From the NCBI GenBank assembly GCA_022839625.1, contig JALHJL010000028.1:1-64000 (forward strand): 64,000 bases of DNA. Reading direction: 5' to 3'. Origin of the DNA: Phycisphaerales bacterium. Its GTDB lineage: Bacteria > Planctomycetota > Phycisphaerae > UBA1845 > Fen-1342. Below the pieces are notes generated by a model. It worked only from the letters and a program-made list of their open reading frames with translations. It was not told the DNA's origin and ran no database searches. The position numbers were made by a program, and so were the translations under genes. This document shows, piece after piece, positions 16,015-24,626 of this stretch (the stretch's first letter is position 1; the number at the start of each line of letters is the position of its first letter).

Positions 16015-17166
16015 ATGACAACGCCCACGGCCTGCCGTTCGCTGTACGCCCACGTCCCCTTCTGCCGCAGCTTGTGCGGCTACTGCGACTTCTACTCGCA
16101 AGTGCTCGACGACGCCTGGGTCACGCCCTACGTGGAGGCCGTGTTGCGCGAGCTGGCCGGCTATGCCGCGCGCCGCCCACTGGACCTGGATACCATCTAC
16201 GTCGGGGGCGGGACGCCGACGGTGCTTCCGGCCGGCGAGCTGGAGCGCCTGCTGTCCGGCCTGCGCCGTTACGCCCCGGACGACGCAGCGCTCGAATTCA
16301 CGGTCGAGGCGAATCCTGCAACGATCACGGACGAGATCGCCGCGGTCCTCGCGGCAGCGGGCGTGAACCGCGTATCCATCGGGGCGCAGAGCTTCGACCC
16401 CGCCGAGCTGCGCACCTTGGAACGTACTCACGCACCTGGGCACGTGATCGAGGCGGTCGATCAATGCCGCCGCCTGGGCGTGCGGCGGATCAGCTTGGAC
16501 CTCATCTTCGGAATCCCGGGCCAGACGTTGGAGTCCTGGTGGCGCAGCCTCGCCGCCGCGGTCGCGATTGCGCCCGAGCACCTGTCGTGCTACTCGCTGA
16601 CCTACGAGCCGGGCACGCCCCTCTGCACCCGACTGAACGCCGGGCAGGTGCAGCGCGTGGACGAAGACCTGGAGGCGGACATGTACGAGGCTGCACTCGA
16701 CGTGCTCCCCACCGCCGGCCTCGCGCATTATGAGATCAGCAACTTCGCGCGCCCCGGAGCCGAGTGCCGCCATAACCTCCGCACCTGGCACAACGAACCC
16801 TACTTGGGCGTCGGACCGGCCGCCGCGGGGTACATCGACGCGGTGCGCTACACGAACGTGGCGGACACCGCCGCTTACGTCGCCGCCGTCGCCGAGAACC
16901 GCTCCCCCTGGCACCAGCACGAGCGGCTCTCCGCAGAAGGCCGGGCACGGGAGACCGCCATGCTGGCCCTGCGCCTGACCCGCGGGATCGACTGCCGGTC
17001 GTTCGCCGAACGTCACGGGCAGGACCCGGCGGTGCTCTTCGGCGCTGCGATTGAGCGCCACACCCGCGACGGATTGCTGGCCGTCGATGACGCCAGTATT
17101 CGCCTCACGCGCGCGGGGCTGCTCGTGGCGGACACGGTGATCGCGGATTTCCTATGCGTCCGCTGA
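16015..17166 (+). CDS. hemW: HemW-like radical SAM heme chaperone
   Basis: 383 residues, formerly annotated as oxygen-independent coproporphyrinogen oxidase-like. The Fe-S cluster motif is C17-x3-C21-x2-C24 (FCRSLCGYCDF), as in HemW. SAM-binding motifs follow: TIYVGGGTPTVL, FTVEANPAT and ISLDLIFGIPGQT. The C-terminal HemN domain includes YEISNFARPG and HNLRTWHNEPYLGVGPAA. HemW binds heme and transfers it to membrane cytochromes. Coproporphyrinogen oxidase proper has an extra N-terminal region absent here. The stop codon lies inside the start of a 94-bp palindromic repeat (17158). Confidence 0.9.
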   Translation: MTTPTACRSLYAHVPFCRSLCGYCDFYSQVLDDAWVTPYVEAVLRELAGYAARRPLDLDTIYVGGGTPTVLPAGELERLLSGLRRYAPDDAALEFTVEANPATITDEIAAVLAAAGVNRVSIGAQSFDPAELRTLERTHAPGHVIEAVDQCRRLGVRRISLDLIFGIPGQTLESWWRSLAAAVAIAPEHLSCYSLTYEPGTPLCTRLNAGQVQRVDEDLEADMYEAALDVLPTAGLAHYEISNFARPGAECRHNLRTWHNEPYLGVGPAAAGYIDAVRYTNVADTAAYVAAVAENRSPWHQHERLSAEGRARETAMLALRLTRGIDCRSFAERHGQDPAVLFGAAIERHTRDGLLAVDDASIRLTRAGLLVADTVIADFLCVR

Positions 17167-17250
17167 AAAAGCGGGTTGGCCCCGCGCCGGCGGGCTTCCG
17201 CGATAGCGCCACATGGCTTACTCGCGGTGCCTGCACCCCTTTCAATGGAC
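17158..17250 (+). repeat. 94-bp palindromic element, copy B
   Basis: It starts GTCCGCTGAAAAAGCGGGT, inside the last codons of hemW so that the hemW TGA belongs to the repeat, and ends GCACCCCTTTCAATGGAC three bases before the stop of the convergent GT2 gene. Same family as 12851-12944 and 50906-50999. Confidence 0.75.
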
Positions 17251-17252
17251 TG

Positions 17253-18848
17253 CTATAGGTGCATGAGGGCGGCCGGAAAGACGCCCGAGGGGACACCACA
17301 AGGCGGCGTCGACCGCACGGGGACTGGCGCGTCGGCGACGGCCGGCACCCTGGGAATGTGATAGCGCCGGAGCGCCGCAGGCCGCGACCCCCAGCCCATC
17401 AGCGTCAGGCCGATCGCGTACAGCAACAAGAAGACACCGCCGATGCCGTCGCGCGGCAGGAAGTAAAGCCACTGCCCAAAACAGTACGCGCCCATCAGCA
17501 ACTCAAGCAGCCACAGGCGCGAGCGGAGGCTGACATAGGCGCCCCGCGTCCGCCCGCCGATGCTGCCCGACTTGGGGGTCCGCACAAACTCGCCCCCCTT
17601 CTGCACCAGGCCGGTGAGCACGGCGACGCCGTTGTTCACGCAGAGACCCAGCCCGAGGACCATCAGCTTGAGGATGCGCAGTGGGCCCGGGATGCCGCCG
17701 CCAACGACGTGCCGGGCGTTCATATAGGCGACACAGGGCGCGACGGCGGCCAGGAGGAACGCCAGGCACAACCACTGAATCCACTGCGGCCAGGCGTCGC
17801 CCTGGAGCATGAGCGGCAGCAGACGCCCGACCAGGGCAACCAGGACCATCGGCACCGCGATGGCGTACTGCGTCAGGTGTACCGTGGCCTGGACTTTCTG
17901 CCACAGGGTCAGGCGGTCGGAGTGCCACACGGCCGGGAGCAACTTGCGGGCGACCTGCATGATGCCGACGGCCCAGCGGCGTTGCTGCGCTTTCAGCGCG
18001 TCCACGTCGGCCGGAATCTCCGCCGGCGAGACGACCTCGTCACAGAAGACCATGTTCCAGCCGGCAAGCTGGGCGCGATAAGACAGGTCAAGGTCCTCGG
18101 TGATGGTGTCGCCGCTCCAGCCCCCGACCCGCGGGTCGTCGATCGCCGCCCGCCGCCAGATCCCCCCCGTGCCGTTGAAGTTCATCAACAGCCCGTTCCA
18201 GTTCCGCGCGGCCTGCTCGACCGCGAAATGCATGTCCAGGCCAAGCGCCAGCCCCTGGGTTATCCAGCTCTCCTCGCCATTCAAATGGCCCCAGCGTCCT
18301 TGCACCACGCACACGTCCGGCCGCTCCGCAAACAGCGGTATCAACCGGCGCAGGAAAGTCCGATCGGGGACAAAGTCGGCGTCGAAGATCGCGACGAACT
18401 CCCCCGACGCCTCCTTCAGTCCGTGGGCCAGCGCGCCCGCCTTGTAATGCGTTCGCGTGGGCCGCCGGACGACCTTCACGTCAAACCCGGCGGCGCACAG
18501 CTCGGCGGCCACCTCGTCCACCGCGGCCCGCGTGCCGTCGGTGCTGTCGTCCAGCACCTGCACTTCGTGCCGGCCGGCAGGGTAGTCCATGCGCGCGGCG
18601 GCCTCGATGACGCGCCGCACCACGGGGAGCTCGTTGTACAGCGGAATCTGGGTGGTCACACGCGGCCAGGCCTGCTCAGGCGTCGCACGCTGGTATTGCT
18701 CGATCTTAGCGCGCTGCGTCGCCCGCACCGTGCGCCGGCGGCGCTGCGCCAGGTATACGAGCACGTACATGTGAAAGCCATACAGGCTGGGCAGCGCCAC
18801 CAGTAGCAGGAACAGGAGCAGGCACAGCACTTCGAGCCCATGCGTCAA
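17253..18848 (-). CDS. Processive family 2 glycosyltransferase (cellulose/mannan synthase-like)
   Basis: 531 residues. One N-terminal TM helix (LEVLCLLLFLLLVALPSLYGF), then a cytosolic GT-A domain: TTQIPLYNELPVVRRVIEA, VLDDSTDGT, FDADF (DxD), TEDLDLS (catalytic base) and QQRRWAVG (QxxRW processivity motif). Four to five C-terminal TM helices follow. The organisation matches CslA/glucomannan-type and BcsA-like synthases without a PilZ domain. It probably polymerises a beta-linked exopolysaccharide across the inner membrane. The start at 18848 appears to be TTG with GAGGG upstream, since no in-frame ATG precedes the first TM helix. A consensus -35 TTGACA lies at 18947-18942 (minus strand). Confidence 0.85.
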   Translation of the reverse strand: MTHGLEVLCLLLFLLLVALPSLYGFHMYVLVYLAQRRRRTVRATQRAKIEQYQRATPEQAWPRVTTQIPLYNELPVVRRVIEAAARMDYPAGRHEVQVLDDSTDGTRAAVDEVAAELCAAGFDVKVVRRPTRTHYKAGALAHGLKEASGEFVAIFDADFVPDRTFLRRLIPLFAERPDVCVVQGRWGHLNGEESWITQGLALGLDMHFAVEQAARNWNGLLMNFNGTGGIWRRAAIDDPRVGGWSGDTITEDLDLSYRAQLAGWNMVFCDEVVSPAEIPADVDALKAQQRRWAVGIMQVARKLLPAVWHSDRLTLWQKVQATVHLTQYAIAVPMVLVALVGRLLPLMLQGDAWPQWIQWLCLAFLLAAVAPCVAYMNARHVVGGGIPGPLRILKLMVLGLGLCVNNGVAVLTGLVQKGGEFVRTPKSGSIGGRTRGAYVSLRSRLWLLELLMGAYCFGQWLYFLPRDGIGGVFLLLYAIGLTLMGWGSRPAALRRYHIPRVPAVADAPVPVRSTPPCGVPSGVFPAALMHL

Positions 18849-18941
18849 GAGTTGCCCTCGAATGCTTTTTCAGACCGCGCGCGGCGGCGGCCGCCGCCGT
18901 CGATACCCAATAAAAACGCCAGTAGTATTGCACCCTTACCC

Positions 18942-18947
18942 TGTCAA
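18942..18947 (-). promoter_or_regulatory. -35 element upstream of the GT2 gene
   Basis: TTGACA on the minus strand; the best -10 at 17-bp spacing is a poor TACTGG (18924-18919), with TACTAC at 14 bp as an alternative. About 95 bases upstream of the start codon. Confidence 0.35.
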
Positions 18948-18954
18948 CGCCAGG

Positions 18955-19140
18955 GCGCGGGTGGGCCACGGTTTATCCGCCCCAGACTTCGCCGCATGGG
19001 GACAACCGTGTGAATTACTAACCGACACCCCAGACTCGAACGATACAGTGCCGTGAGGCTGTGGGTCACCGCTCATCTGAGCGGGCAGCCTGGCTTGGAG
19101 GGTCCGAGTTACGGCGAGCTCGGACTCTCTCTTTTTTTCC
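18955..19140 (+). ncRNA. Candidate structured small RNA with intrinsic terminator
   Basis: No protein gene lies on either strand between 18849 and 19147, yet the + strand shows three stacked hairpins. Hairpin 1: CACGGTT (18967-18973) with AACCGTG (19004-19010) enclosing CCCCA/TGGGG (18980-18984 / 18997-19001). Hairpin 2: AGGCTG (19056-19061) with CAGCCT (19086-19091) enclosing CGCTCA/TGAGCG (19070-19075 / 19078-19083). Hairpin 3: GTCCGAG (19102-19108) with CTCGGAC (19119-19125), then TCTCTC and seven T's. Both flanking genes run on the minus strand, so a plus-strand terminator has no known gene to serve. The 5' end is not defined and no strong promoter was found. It does not match 6S, SRP, RNase P or tmRNA signatures that I know. 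Confidence 0.5.
19102..19138 (+). terminator. Rho-independent terminator of the candidate RNA
   Basis: A 7-bp GC-rich stem (GTCCGAG/CTCGGAC) with a 10-base loop, then TCTCTC and T7 at 19132-19138. It points away from both neighbouring minus-strand genes. Confidence 0.75.
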
Positions 19141-19147
19141 CCCAAGC

Positions 19148-20365
19148 TCACTCCACGGGCCGGGTTTCGCTCTCCGCCTGCGGCGGCTGGACTACCGGGG
19201 GTTGCTCCGCTTTCTTGTCGCCGGCCAGACGGGCTTCCATCTCGGACCGCATCGCCGCCTTGGTCTCCTCGCTTACCGGAGCCTTGGCGCGTTTGGCCTC
19301 CTCGGCCTGGGCCGCGGCCGCCCGCTGCTTGCGCGTCGGCAACGTCTCCAGCCGGTCCTTCAAGCGCTGGAAGTACCGCTCGATGGGCCGGTTCAGCCGT
19401 TCGTACTCCGCCCGGACCCGTTCCTTTTCCTCTTCGCCCCCGGCCGCCTTCTGCCGGGCCTCGAGCGACTTGATGTCATCCACGTGCTTTTGCACGTGCT
19501 TATCGCGGAGTTCCTGTTGATCGCGCAGGAACTTGTGCGCGCTGTTCTGCTGCGCATCATCGAGCTGATAGCGCTCGATGAAGTTGGCCACGTACGTCTC
19601 CCACTCGTCCTTCTTGCCCACGCTGCCCGGCCGCGTCGGCGCCAACGGCTTGGCCGCCGCGGCAGCGCCCCCCGCAGACGCCGCGCCGCCCGGAACCGAA
19701 CCCGTGTCGGCGGGCAAGCCCATCGCGATGCGCTTCTCCCGCTCGGCTTCCCGCTCCAGCCGTTGGCGCCGTTGGACCTCCTGCTCACGGAAGACGTCGC
19801 TGCGCGGCCACTCGGTCTGCCAGTCGTAACCGCCGGCGCGCCAGGTCGCCAGCCGCTGCTGCATGTAGTTCATGCCGACCTGCATCGCCGCCAACTGCCC
19901 GTCCAGTAGGACCTGCTGCTCGTCCGTCAAGTAACCGCGCATGTCCTCCGTCGTCTCATCGACGAGGCTGGTGAACTCCTCCACCAGCGGCGCAGCGCGC
20001 GCCGCCCAGTCCGCGACTTCCTCCGGCGTGGGCGGCTCGTCGCCCATGACCGCCTCGAAGTACTGCATCATGAGCGATTGGAGCTCAGCCCGGTTCTGCT
20101 GTAGCCATTGTGGAAACCGCGCCTTCAGCACGTCGCGCGTGTCCCAAAGCTGGTCTTCGTCGAGCCCGTAGACTTCCGCCATGCGGTCAACGATGCGGTT
20201 GATCGCCAGATCGACCAGCCGCTCGCTCGGCCACATGGCCCCTGCGCCCCGATCGCCCCTCGGTGGCGGGCGCTGCGGCGGGCCTTGCTCCTGCGCCGCC
20301 GCCGCAGAAAGTGCCAGTGCCGCACCGAATAGCGCGATCCGTGTACCCATCCTCGTCGTGTTCAT
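19148..20365 (-). CDS. Secreted coiled-coil protein of unknown function
   Basis: 405 residues. The signal peptide (MNTTRMGTRIALFGAALALSAAAA-QEQ) precedes a long, highly charged helical protein rich in Glu, Arg, Gln and Ala. A stretch at about 50-165 (LAINRIVDRMAEVYGLDEDQ..., YLTDEQQVLLDGQLAAMQVGMNYMQQRL) resembles periplasmic LTxxQ/CpxP-like chaperone helices in style. A Gly/Ala linker follows near 225-250, and a second helical block (about 260-380) ends in a Pro/Glu tail. No enzyme motifs are present. It was probably folded in the periplasm; the function is unknown. It is divergent from the receiver-XRE gene at 20522 and might be one of its targets. Confidence 0.7.
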   Translation of the reverse strand: MNTTRMGTRIALFGAALALSAAAAQEQGPPQRPPPRGDRGAGAMWPSERLVDLAINRIVDRMAEVYGLDEDQLWDTRDVLKARFPQWLQQNRAELQSLMMQYFEAVMGDEPPTPEEVADWAARAAPLVEEFTSLVDETTEDMRGYLTDEQQVLLDGQLAAMQVGMNYMQQRLATWRAGGYDWQTEWPRSDVFREQEVQRRQRLEREAEREKRIAMGLPADTGSVPGGAASAGGAAAAAKPLAPTRPGSVGKKDEWETYVANFIERYQLDDAQQNSAHKFLRDQQELRDKHVQKHVDDIKSLEARQKAAGGEEEKERVRAEYERLNRPIERYFQRLKDRLETLPTRKQRAAAAQAEEAKRAKAPVSEETKAAMRSEMEARLAGDKKAEQPPVVQPPQAESETRPVE

Positions 20366-20521
20366 CCTTGCAGACCTCGCGTTCTCTTGCGCATTGTACG
20401 CGCCGCCGCAGATTGTCCAACGCGCCGCCCGTCTGGCGATGGGCCCACACAGTTTTACACACTTGCCTGGCCGCGGTGGCGCCCGGTGGAAAGGTCCGCC
20501 CGAATCGAGGAAAATCGGGGT

Positions 20522-21130
20522 ATGATGATGCGAATCATTCCCGTGCGCGCACTGGTCATCGACGACGAGGAGGCGGTCGGCCGCAGAATCGCCGTCTGGT
20601 TGCGGGAGGCTGCGTACGATGTGGTCACGTTCAGCGCGCCGGCCGCGGGGCTGGAGCACGCCGCCCGCGCCCCCTGCCAGGTCGGCTTGGTGGACTTGCG
20701 CCTGGCCGGCGCCGACGGGACCGAGACCATCGCCGCCCTCCGAAACGCCGCCCCGCAAATGCGGATCATCGCGATGAGCGCCTTCCCCGAGACGCGCCAG
20801 GTGATCGCCGCCATGCGGGCCGGGGCACGCGACCTCCTCGAGAAGCCCATTCAACGCCCCGCGCTGCTGGAGGCCGTCGAGCGGCAACTGGCGGAAGTCG
20901 GGGTGTACGCGCGCTCGGAGGAGGAGTTTAACCGGCGGCTGGGTGCCCGCGTGCGCGCCGTACGCACGGAGGCCAAGAAGACTTTGGCGGACGTGGCGGC
21001 CGACTGCGGGCTTACGGTCGCCCAGCTCTCGCAGATCGAGCTGGGCAAGAGTGCCACGTCGACCTGGGGACTGGCCCGGATCGGCAGCGCGCTCCAGACC
21101 CCCCTGGAACGGCTGCTGGCCAACCTGTAG
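20522..21130 (+). CDS. Response-regulator receiver fused to an XRE-type HTH
   Basis: 202 residues. Residues 7-125 are a receiver domain: acidic pair D14/D15 (LVIDDEE), phospho-acceptor D58 (GLVDLRLAG), Ser86 in IIAMSAF and Lys108 (LLEKPI). Residues 138-200 form a Cro/C1-type helix-turn-helix: LGARVRAVRTEAKKTLADVA and LTVAQLSQIELGKSATST. Receivers are usually paired with winged-helix or LuxR-type outputs, so an XRE output is uncommon. No histidine kinase is adjacent. Three consecutive ATGs (20522, 20525, 20528) are possible starts. It overlaps no neighbour; aroDE starts 67 bases downstream. Confidence 0.88.
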   Translation: MMMRIIPVRALVIDDEEAVGRRIAVWLREAAYDVVTFSAPAAGLEHAARAPCQVGLVDLRLAGADGTETIAALRNAAPQMRIIAMSAFPETRQVIAAMRAGARDLLEKPIQRPALLEAVERQLAEVGVYARSEEEFNRRLGARVRAVRTEAKKTLADVAADCGLTVAQLSQIELGKSATSTWGLARIGSALQTPLERLLANL

Positions 21131-21197
21131 CGCGGCGCCGTGCGGAATCCCCGGCACCGCCCGGGACGCCGAACCGCTACTCTCGGTGGAGGCCCCG

Positions 21198-22796
21198 ATG
21201 TCCGCGCACACGCTCATTGCTGTGCCGATCGTCACCGCCGACCCCCCGTTGGACGTGCAGGTCTGCGAAGCACGCGCCGCGGGGGCCGACCTCGTGGAAC
21301 TCCGCGTTGACCGCATCGCGAACGTGCCGGCGGTGCTGGCCTGGCTGGCCCAGCCGCGGATTCTGCCCGCCATCGTCACGGTGCGCTCCGCAACGGAAGG
21401 CGGTGCCTGGACCGGCGACGAGTCCGGGCGCGTGGCGTTGCTCGCGCAGCTCGCCGAGCTCGGCCCGGAATTCATCGACATCGAACACGCCACGTGGCAG
21501 CGCTCAGCCGCGTTGCGCCAGACAATCGGCGAACGGCGCCAGGAAGCCGGACCCGCGGCGCAGACCCGACTCATTCTCTCCTGCCACTCCGCAACGGTCG
21601 GGTGGGATGACTCGACGCCGCTCCCCGACGCCGGTGCCACGCCGCCCGATCTGGGTTCGGTTCTTGACGCACTCGCGGCGACGCCCGCGGACGTGCTCAA
21701 GCTCGCGATTCACGCCCGCGACGCAACGGACGCCTGCCGGGTGCTGGAACAACTGGCCAGACGGGCCCCCCAGCGGCCCCTCATCGCCCTGGCGATGGGC
21801 GAAGCCGGGCTGGCCACCCGCATCCTGGCCCGGAAGTTCGGTGCGCTGCTTACGTTCGCCAGCTTGCGCGCGGAATCCCGATCCGCACCCGGCCAGCCAA
21901 CCGTCGCAGAACTGCGGGGACTCTATCGGTGGGACCACCTCGGGCCGCGGACGCGTGTCTACGGCGTGGTGGGGTGGCCCGTCACTCATTCGCTGAGCCC
22001 CGCCGTTCACAATGCCGCCTTCGCTGCGACGGAGATCGACGCGGTGCACGTGCCATTTCCGGTGCAGCCCGGTCGGTCCGGCTTCGCGGCGTTCATGGAG
22101 CGGGCCGCTGGAAATCGCGAGCTGGCCATTGCCGGGCTCAGCGTCACGCTGCCGCACAAGGAGAATGCGTTGCACTGGCTGGACGCGCAGGGCTTCTCGG
22201 TCAGCCCGTTGGCGGGCCGCTGTGGCGCAGTCAATACGCTGGTTCAACAGGCGGACGGTACGTGGACGGGAGAGAACACCGACGGCGCAGCAGTGGTGAC
22301 GGCCTTGGAGACCGTAGCCCGCTGCCGGGCAGGTGGGCTGCGCGGAGCATGCGTTGACATCCTCGGGGCGGGGGGCGCAGCGCGTGCACTTATCGCGGCG
22401 CTGAGCGCGCAGGGCTGCCGGGTCACCGTGTACAACCGGTCCGACGAGCGCGCGCGCCGCGTGGCGCAGGAGCTGCGCTGCCGGTGGCTGCCGTGGGAGG
22501 CTCGGGCGCGATACGCGGGCGACATCCTGGTCAACTGCACGCCTGTAGGGATGTGGCCCTTGGTCGAAGAAAGCCCGATGCCCGACGACGCGCTGCGCGA
22601 GCGGACGGTGGTCTTGGACACCGTGTATCGCCCGGCGCAAACTCGGCTCTTGCGGGCGGCCGAGCAGCGCGGCTGCGCAACGGTCAGCGGACGCGCAATG
22701 TTCCTCGCGCAAGCGGCCGCGCAATTTGAGCTGTGGCACAACCGGGCAGCGCCGATCAGGGCGATGGAGGCGGCGCTCGTCGGCGCGGACGTCTGA
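21198..22796 (+). CDS. aroDE: Bifunctional 3-dehydroquinate dehydratase / shikimate dehydrogenase
   Basis: 532 residues catalysing steps 3 and 4 of the shikimate pathway. Residues 1-245 are type I dehydroquinase: ELRVDRI, catalytic His130 (LSCHS) and Schiff-base Lys168 (VLKLAI). Residues 254-532 are shikimate dehydrogenase: VVGWPVTHSLSPAVHNAAF, catalytic Lys321 in LPHKENAL, the N-T-D motif GENTDGAA, the NADP-binding GAGGAARALIAAL, and NCTPVGMWP. The fusion order is that of plants; it also occurs in planctomycetes and some other bacteria. The start at 21198 follows GGTGGAGG. A T-tract after the stop (22882-22888) may contribute to termination. Confidence 0.95.
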   Translation: MSAHTLIAVPIVTADPPLDVQVCEARAAGADLVELRVDRIANVPAVLAWLAQPRILPAIVTVRSATEGGAWTGDESGRVALLAQLAELGPEFIDIEHATWQRSAALRQTIGERRQEAGPAAQTRLILSCHSATVGWDDSTPLPDAGATPPDLGSVLDALAATPADVLKLAIHARDATDACRVLEQLARRAPQRPLIALAMGEAGLATRILARKFGALLTFASLRAESRSAPGQPTVAELRGLYRWDHLGPRTRVYGVVGWPVTHSLSPAVHNAAFAATEIDAVHVPFPVQPGRSGFAAFMERAAGNRELAIAGLSVTLPHKENALHWLDAQGFSVSPLAGRCGAVNTLVQQADGTWTGENTDGAAVVTALETVARCRAGGLRGACVDILGAGGAARALIAALSAQGCRVTVYNRSDERARRVAQELRCRWLPWEARARYAGDILVNCTPVGMWPLVEESPMPDDALRERTVVLDTVYRPAQTRLLRAAEQRGCATVSGRAMFLAQAAAQFELWHNRAAPIRAMEAALVGADV

Positions 22797-23222
22797 CGCA
22801 ATATCGGACACACGCGCGTGGCCGACTGCCCGTCGCCGCCGGCGGCGGTGCCGCACCAGCGTCGAAACCGCCAAGCGCAAGTTTTTTTGTCCGCAACGGG
22901 TTACCGAATCGACGGCACCTGCCCGACTCGGCGCGCAATACTTGCCTCTTTTTTCCCCCCCTCGTTTGCATCTCGCTGGCACGTTTTGGATGCTTAACGT
23001 GTCGCACCGTTCAGGCATCGCCCGGCGGTGCGGCGAATCGGCCGAGGGGCTTACGCGACGCGGCTTCCAGAGGGCAACGTATTCGGCACGGCTGGGCAAG
23101 CGCCCGTGCTGTCCGGAGTGGATTATTTGATTTGATCGGAGTTGGCAAGGGCCGCAGGGATGCGTGGACAACGAGCGGCGGCGATCAGCCGCGGCAGACG
23201 AAGTCAAGCGAAAGGAAAGACC
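22797..23222. other. Intergenic leader of the Tad locus
   Basis: 426 bases without a supported gene. Two T-tracts are present (22882-22888 and 22950-22955); the first follows a weak GGCGGT/ACCGCC stem and may end the aroDE transcript. The right part should hold the flp promoter, but I see no consensus -35/-10 pair. Confidence 0.55.
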
Positions 23223-23411
23223 ATGAAAGCGTTGGTTCAGCGAGTTAAGAGCTTTTTTGTGAGCGAAGACGGGCCGACCGCGACCGAGTACGCGGTCATG
23301 CTGGCGTTGATCATCGTGGCCTGCATCGCGGCCATTACGGCCCTCGGCACCGCTCTGAGAGGCACGTTCGAGAACCTGTCTGGCAACTTGCCGGACGGCA
23401 ACCCGTCGTAA
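23223..23411 (+). CDS. flp: Flp/Fap-type pilin
   Basis: 62 residues, the major subunit of the Tad pilus. A basic N-terminal leader (MKALVQRVKSFFVSEDGPTA) leads to the Flp motif: Glu-Tyr pair in TATEYAVMLALIIVACIAA, a 20-residue hydrophobic helix, and a short polar tail. Cleavage by the prepilin peptidase encoded next door should fall before the hydrophobic stretch. The ribosome binding site AAAGGAAAG is excellent. Spacing to the next gene (217 bases) leaves room for the partial termination often seen after pilin genes. Confidence 0.95.
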   Translation: MKALVQRVKSFFVSEDGPTATEYAVMLALIIVACIAAITALGTALRGTFENLSGNLPDGNPS

Positions 23412-23628
23412 TCGGTGGCGGCGGCGCAGCCGCCCTGGCACAAGGCTACCGGGCGGCGGCACCGCAACGCGGTGTCCGCCGCCCCGGTGTTTCTCGCCTG
23501 CCTCGTTGGAACGTCCGATGTTAATAACGACCGCAGTTCGCCGTGACGGATCGCGGCGCGCCGCCGGGCGTCACGCGGCGACCACGGCCCCGGCCGGGCG
23601 GGGTCGGTGCGCATAGCGCGGAACGAAC

Positions 23629-24219
23629 ATGGAATTCTTCGCAAGTCATTATTGGATCATCACTTTCGCGATCCTCATCCCAGGGATTCTGTACGCGTCC
23701 TGGATTGACTTCGCACAGCGCCGTGTGCCGAATTGGCTCAACGCAGCCTTGGCCGCGCTGGGGCTTGCGGCGCAGACGCTGGCATTCGGCTGGTATACCT
23801 CGGGAGCAGAGGGAGCCTCCGGCGGACTGGCCTGGGGACTGCTCGGCCTGTTGGTCGGTTTCGGCGTTCTTATCGTACCTTGGGCCATGCACGGCATGGG
23901 GGCGGGCGACGTCAAGCTGATGGCCGCAATCGGCTGTTGGCTGGGCCCATGGTTGACGCTGTTGAGCTTCGCGGCGGGGGCCATCGTCGGCGGGTTGGTC
24001 GCGATCGTGATGATCTACACGACCGGCCGTACCATCCACGCCATCACGAACCTGCAAATCATCTGGACGAAGATGCGCCGCCTGGACACCGCGTTCGGGG
24101 AGTTCGGCGGGGCCAAGACGTTTGGGAGCACGAGCCAGCTTCTGCCGTACGGCGTGCCGCTCACGATCGGCACGCTCGGGGTCCTGTTGACCTGCTACTT
24201 CGGAGGTTGGCTGACGTGA
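23629..24219 (+). CDS. cpaA: Prepilin peptidase CpaA/TadV
   Basis: 196 residues, an A24 aspartic membrane protease with about five TM helices. Catalytic aspartates lie in SWIDFAQRRVPN and in the conserved GAGDVKLMAA (G-x-G-D). It lacks the N-methylation domain of PilD, as is usual for TadV. It processes Flp and the TadE/TadG pseudopilins at the inner membrane. The stop overlaps the GTG start of tadE by 3 bases, so the two are translationally coupled. Confidence 0.92.
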   Translation: MEFFASHYWIITFAILIPGILYASWIDFAQRRVPNWLNAALAALGLAAQTLAFGWYTSGAEGASGGLAWGLLGLLVGFGVLIVPWAMHGMGAGDVKLMAAIGCWLGPWLTLLSFAAGAIVGGLVAIVMIYTTGRTIHAITNLQIIWTKMRRLDTAFGEFGGAKTFGSTSQLLPYGVPLTIGTLGVLLTCYFGGWLT

Positions 24220-24617
24220 GAAGCAAGCTGGGACGAAAGCGTGGACGGGCGGCGGCCGCGGTGGAGCTCGCCGTGGTGACGCCGGTGCTCCTGACGATGT
24301 TGTTTGGGATCATCGAGTTCGGCTGGATCTTCACCGTACGGCAGGCGTTGGTAACAGCGGCCAGGGAGGGAGCGCGGACGGCGGTATTGCCGGGGTCGAC
24401 GGTCGCTGACGTGGAAGGTCGCATCGCTGACTACACGCAGCCTCTGGGTCTCACGGGCTGCACGCAGGACATCAGTTGCGACGAAGACGGCTATCCCGAC
24501 GGCACGGTCACGGTCTCGATTCCCTACGCGAACGTGACGCTGGTCGGCGATTACTTCGGCTGCGTCGTGGGCGACCTGACCGCGACGTGCTCGATGCGGA
24601 AAGAGTCGGTGGATTGA
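24216..24617 (+). CDS. tadE: TadE-like pseudopilin
   Basis: 133 residues from a GTG at 24216, which overlaps the cpaA stop and has GGAGG upstream. The N-terminus is basic (RSKLGRKRGRAAAAVELAVV), with the Glu-containing pseudopilin cleavage region and a hydrophobic helix (TPVLLTMLFGIIEFGWIF), then AAREGARTAVL as in the TadE Pfam domain. The C-terminal 65 residues are periplasmic with four Cys that could form two disulfides. Minor pilins of this type are needed for Flp pilus assembly. Confidence 0.88.
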   Translation: MRSKLGRKRGRAAAAVELAVVTPVLLTMLFGIIEFGWIFTVRQALVTAAREGARTAVLPGSTVADVEGRIADYTQPLGLTGCTQDISCDEDGYPDGTVTVSIPYANVTLVGDYFGCVVGDLTATCSMRKESVD

Positions 24618-24626
24618 GGATTGACG

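Noticed and set aside
18955..19140. Assignment of the candidate RNA to 6S, SRP, RNase P or tmRNA
   Set aside because: Known conserved segments of those RNAs (for example the SRP apical loop or the RNase P core) are not visible.
22960..22995. Possible sigma-54 promoter upstream of flp (CTGGCACG...TGCT)
   Set aside because: The distance from GG to GC is two bases too long for the -24/-12 pattern, so it is not a convincing site.
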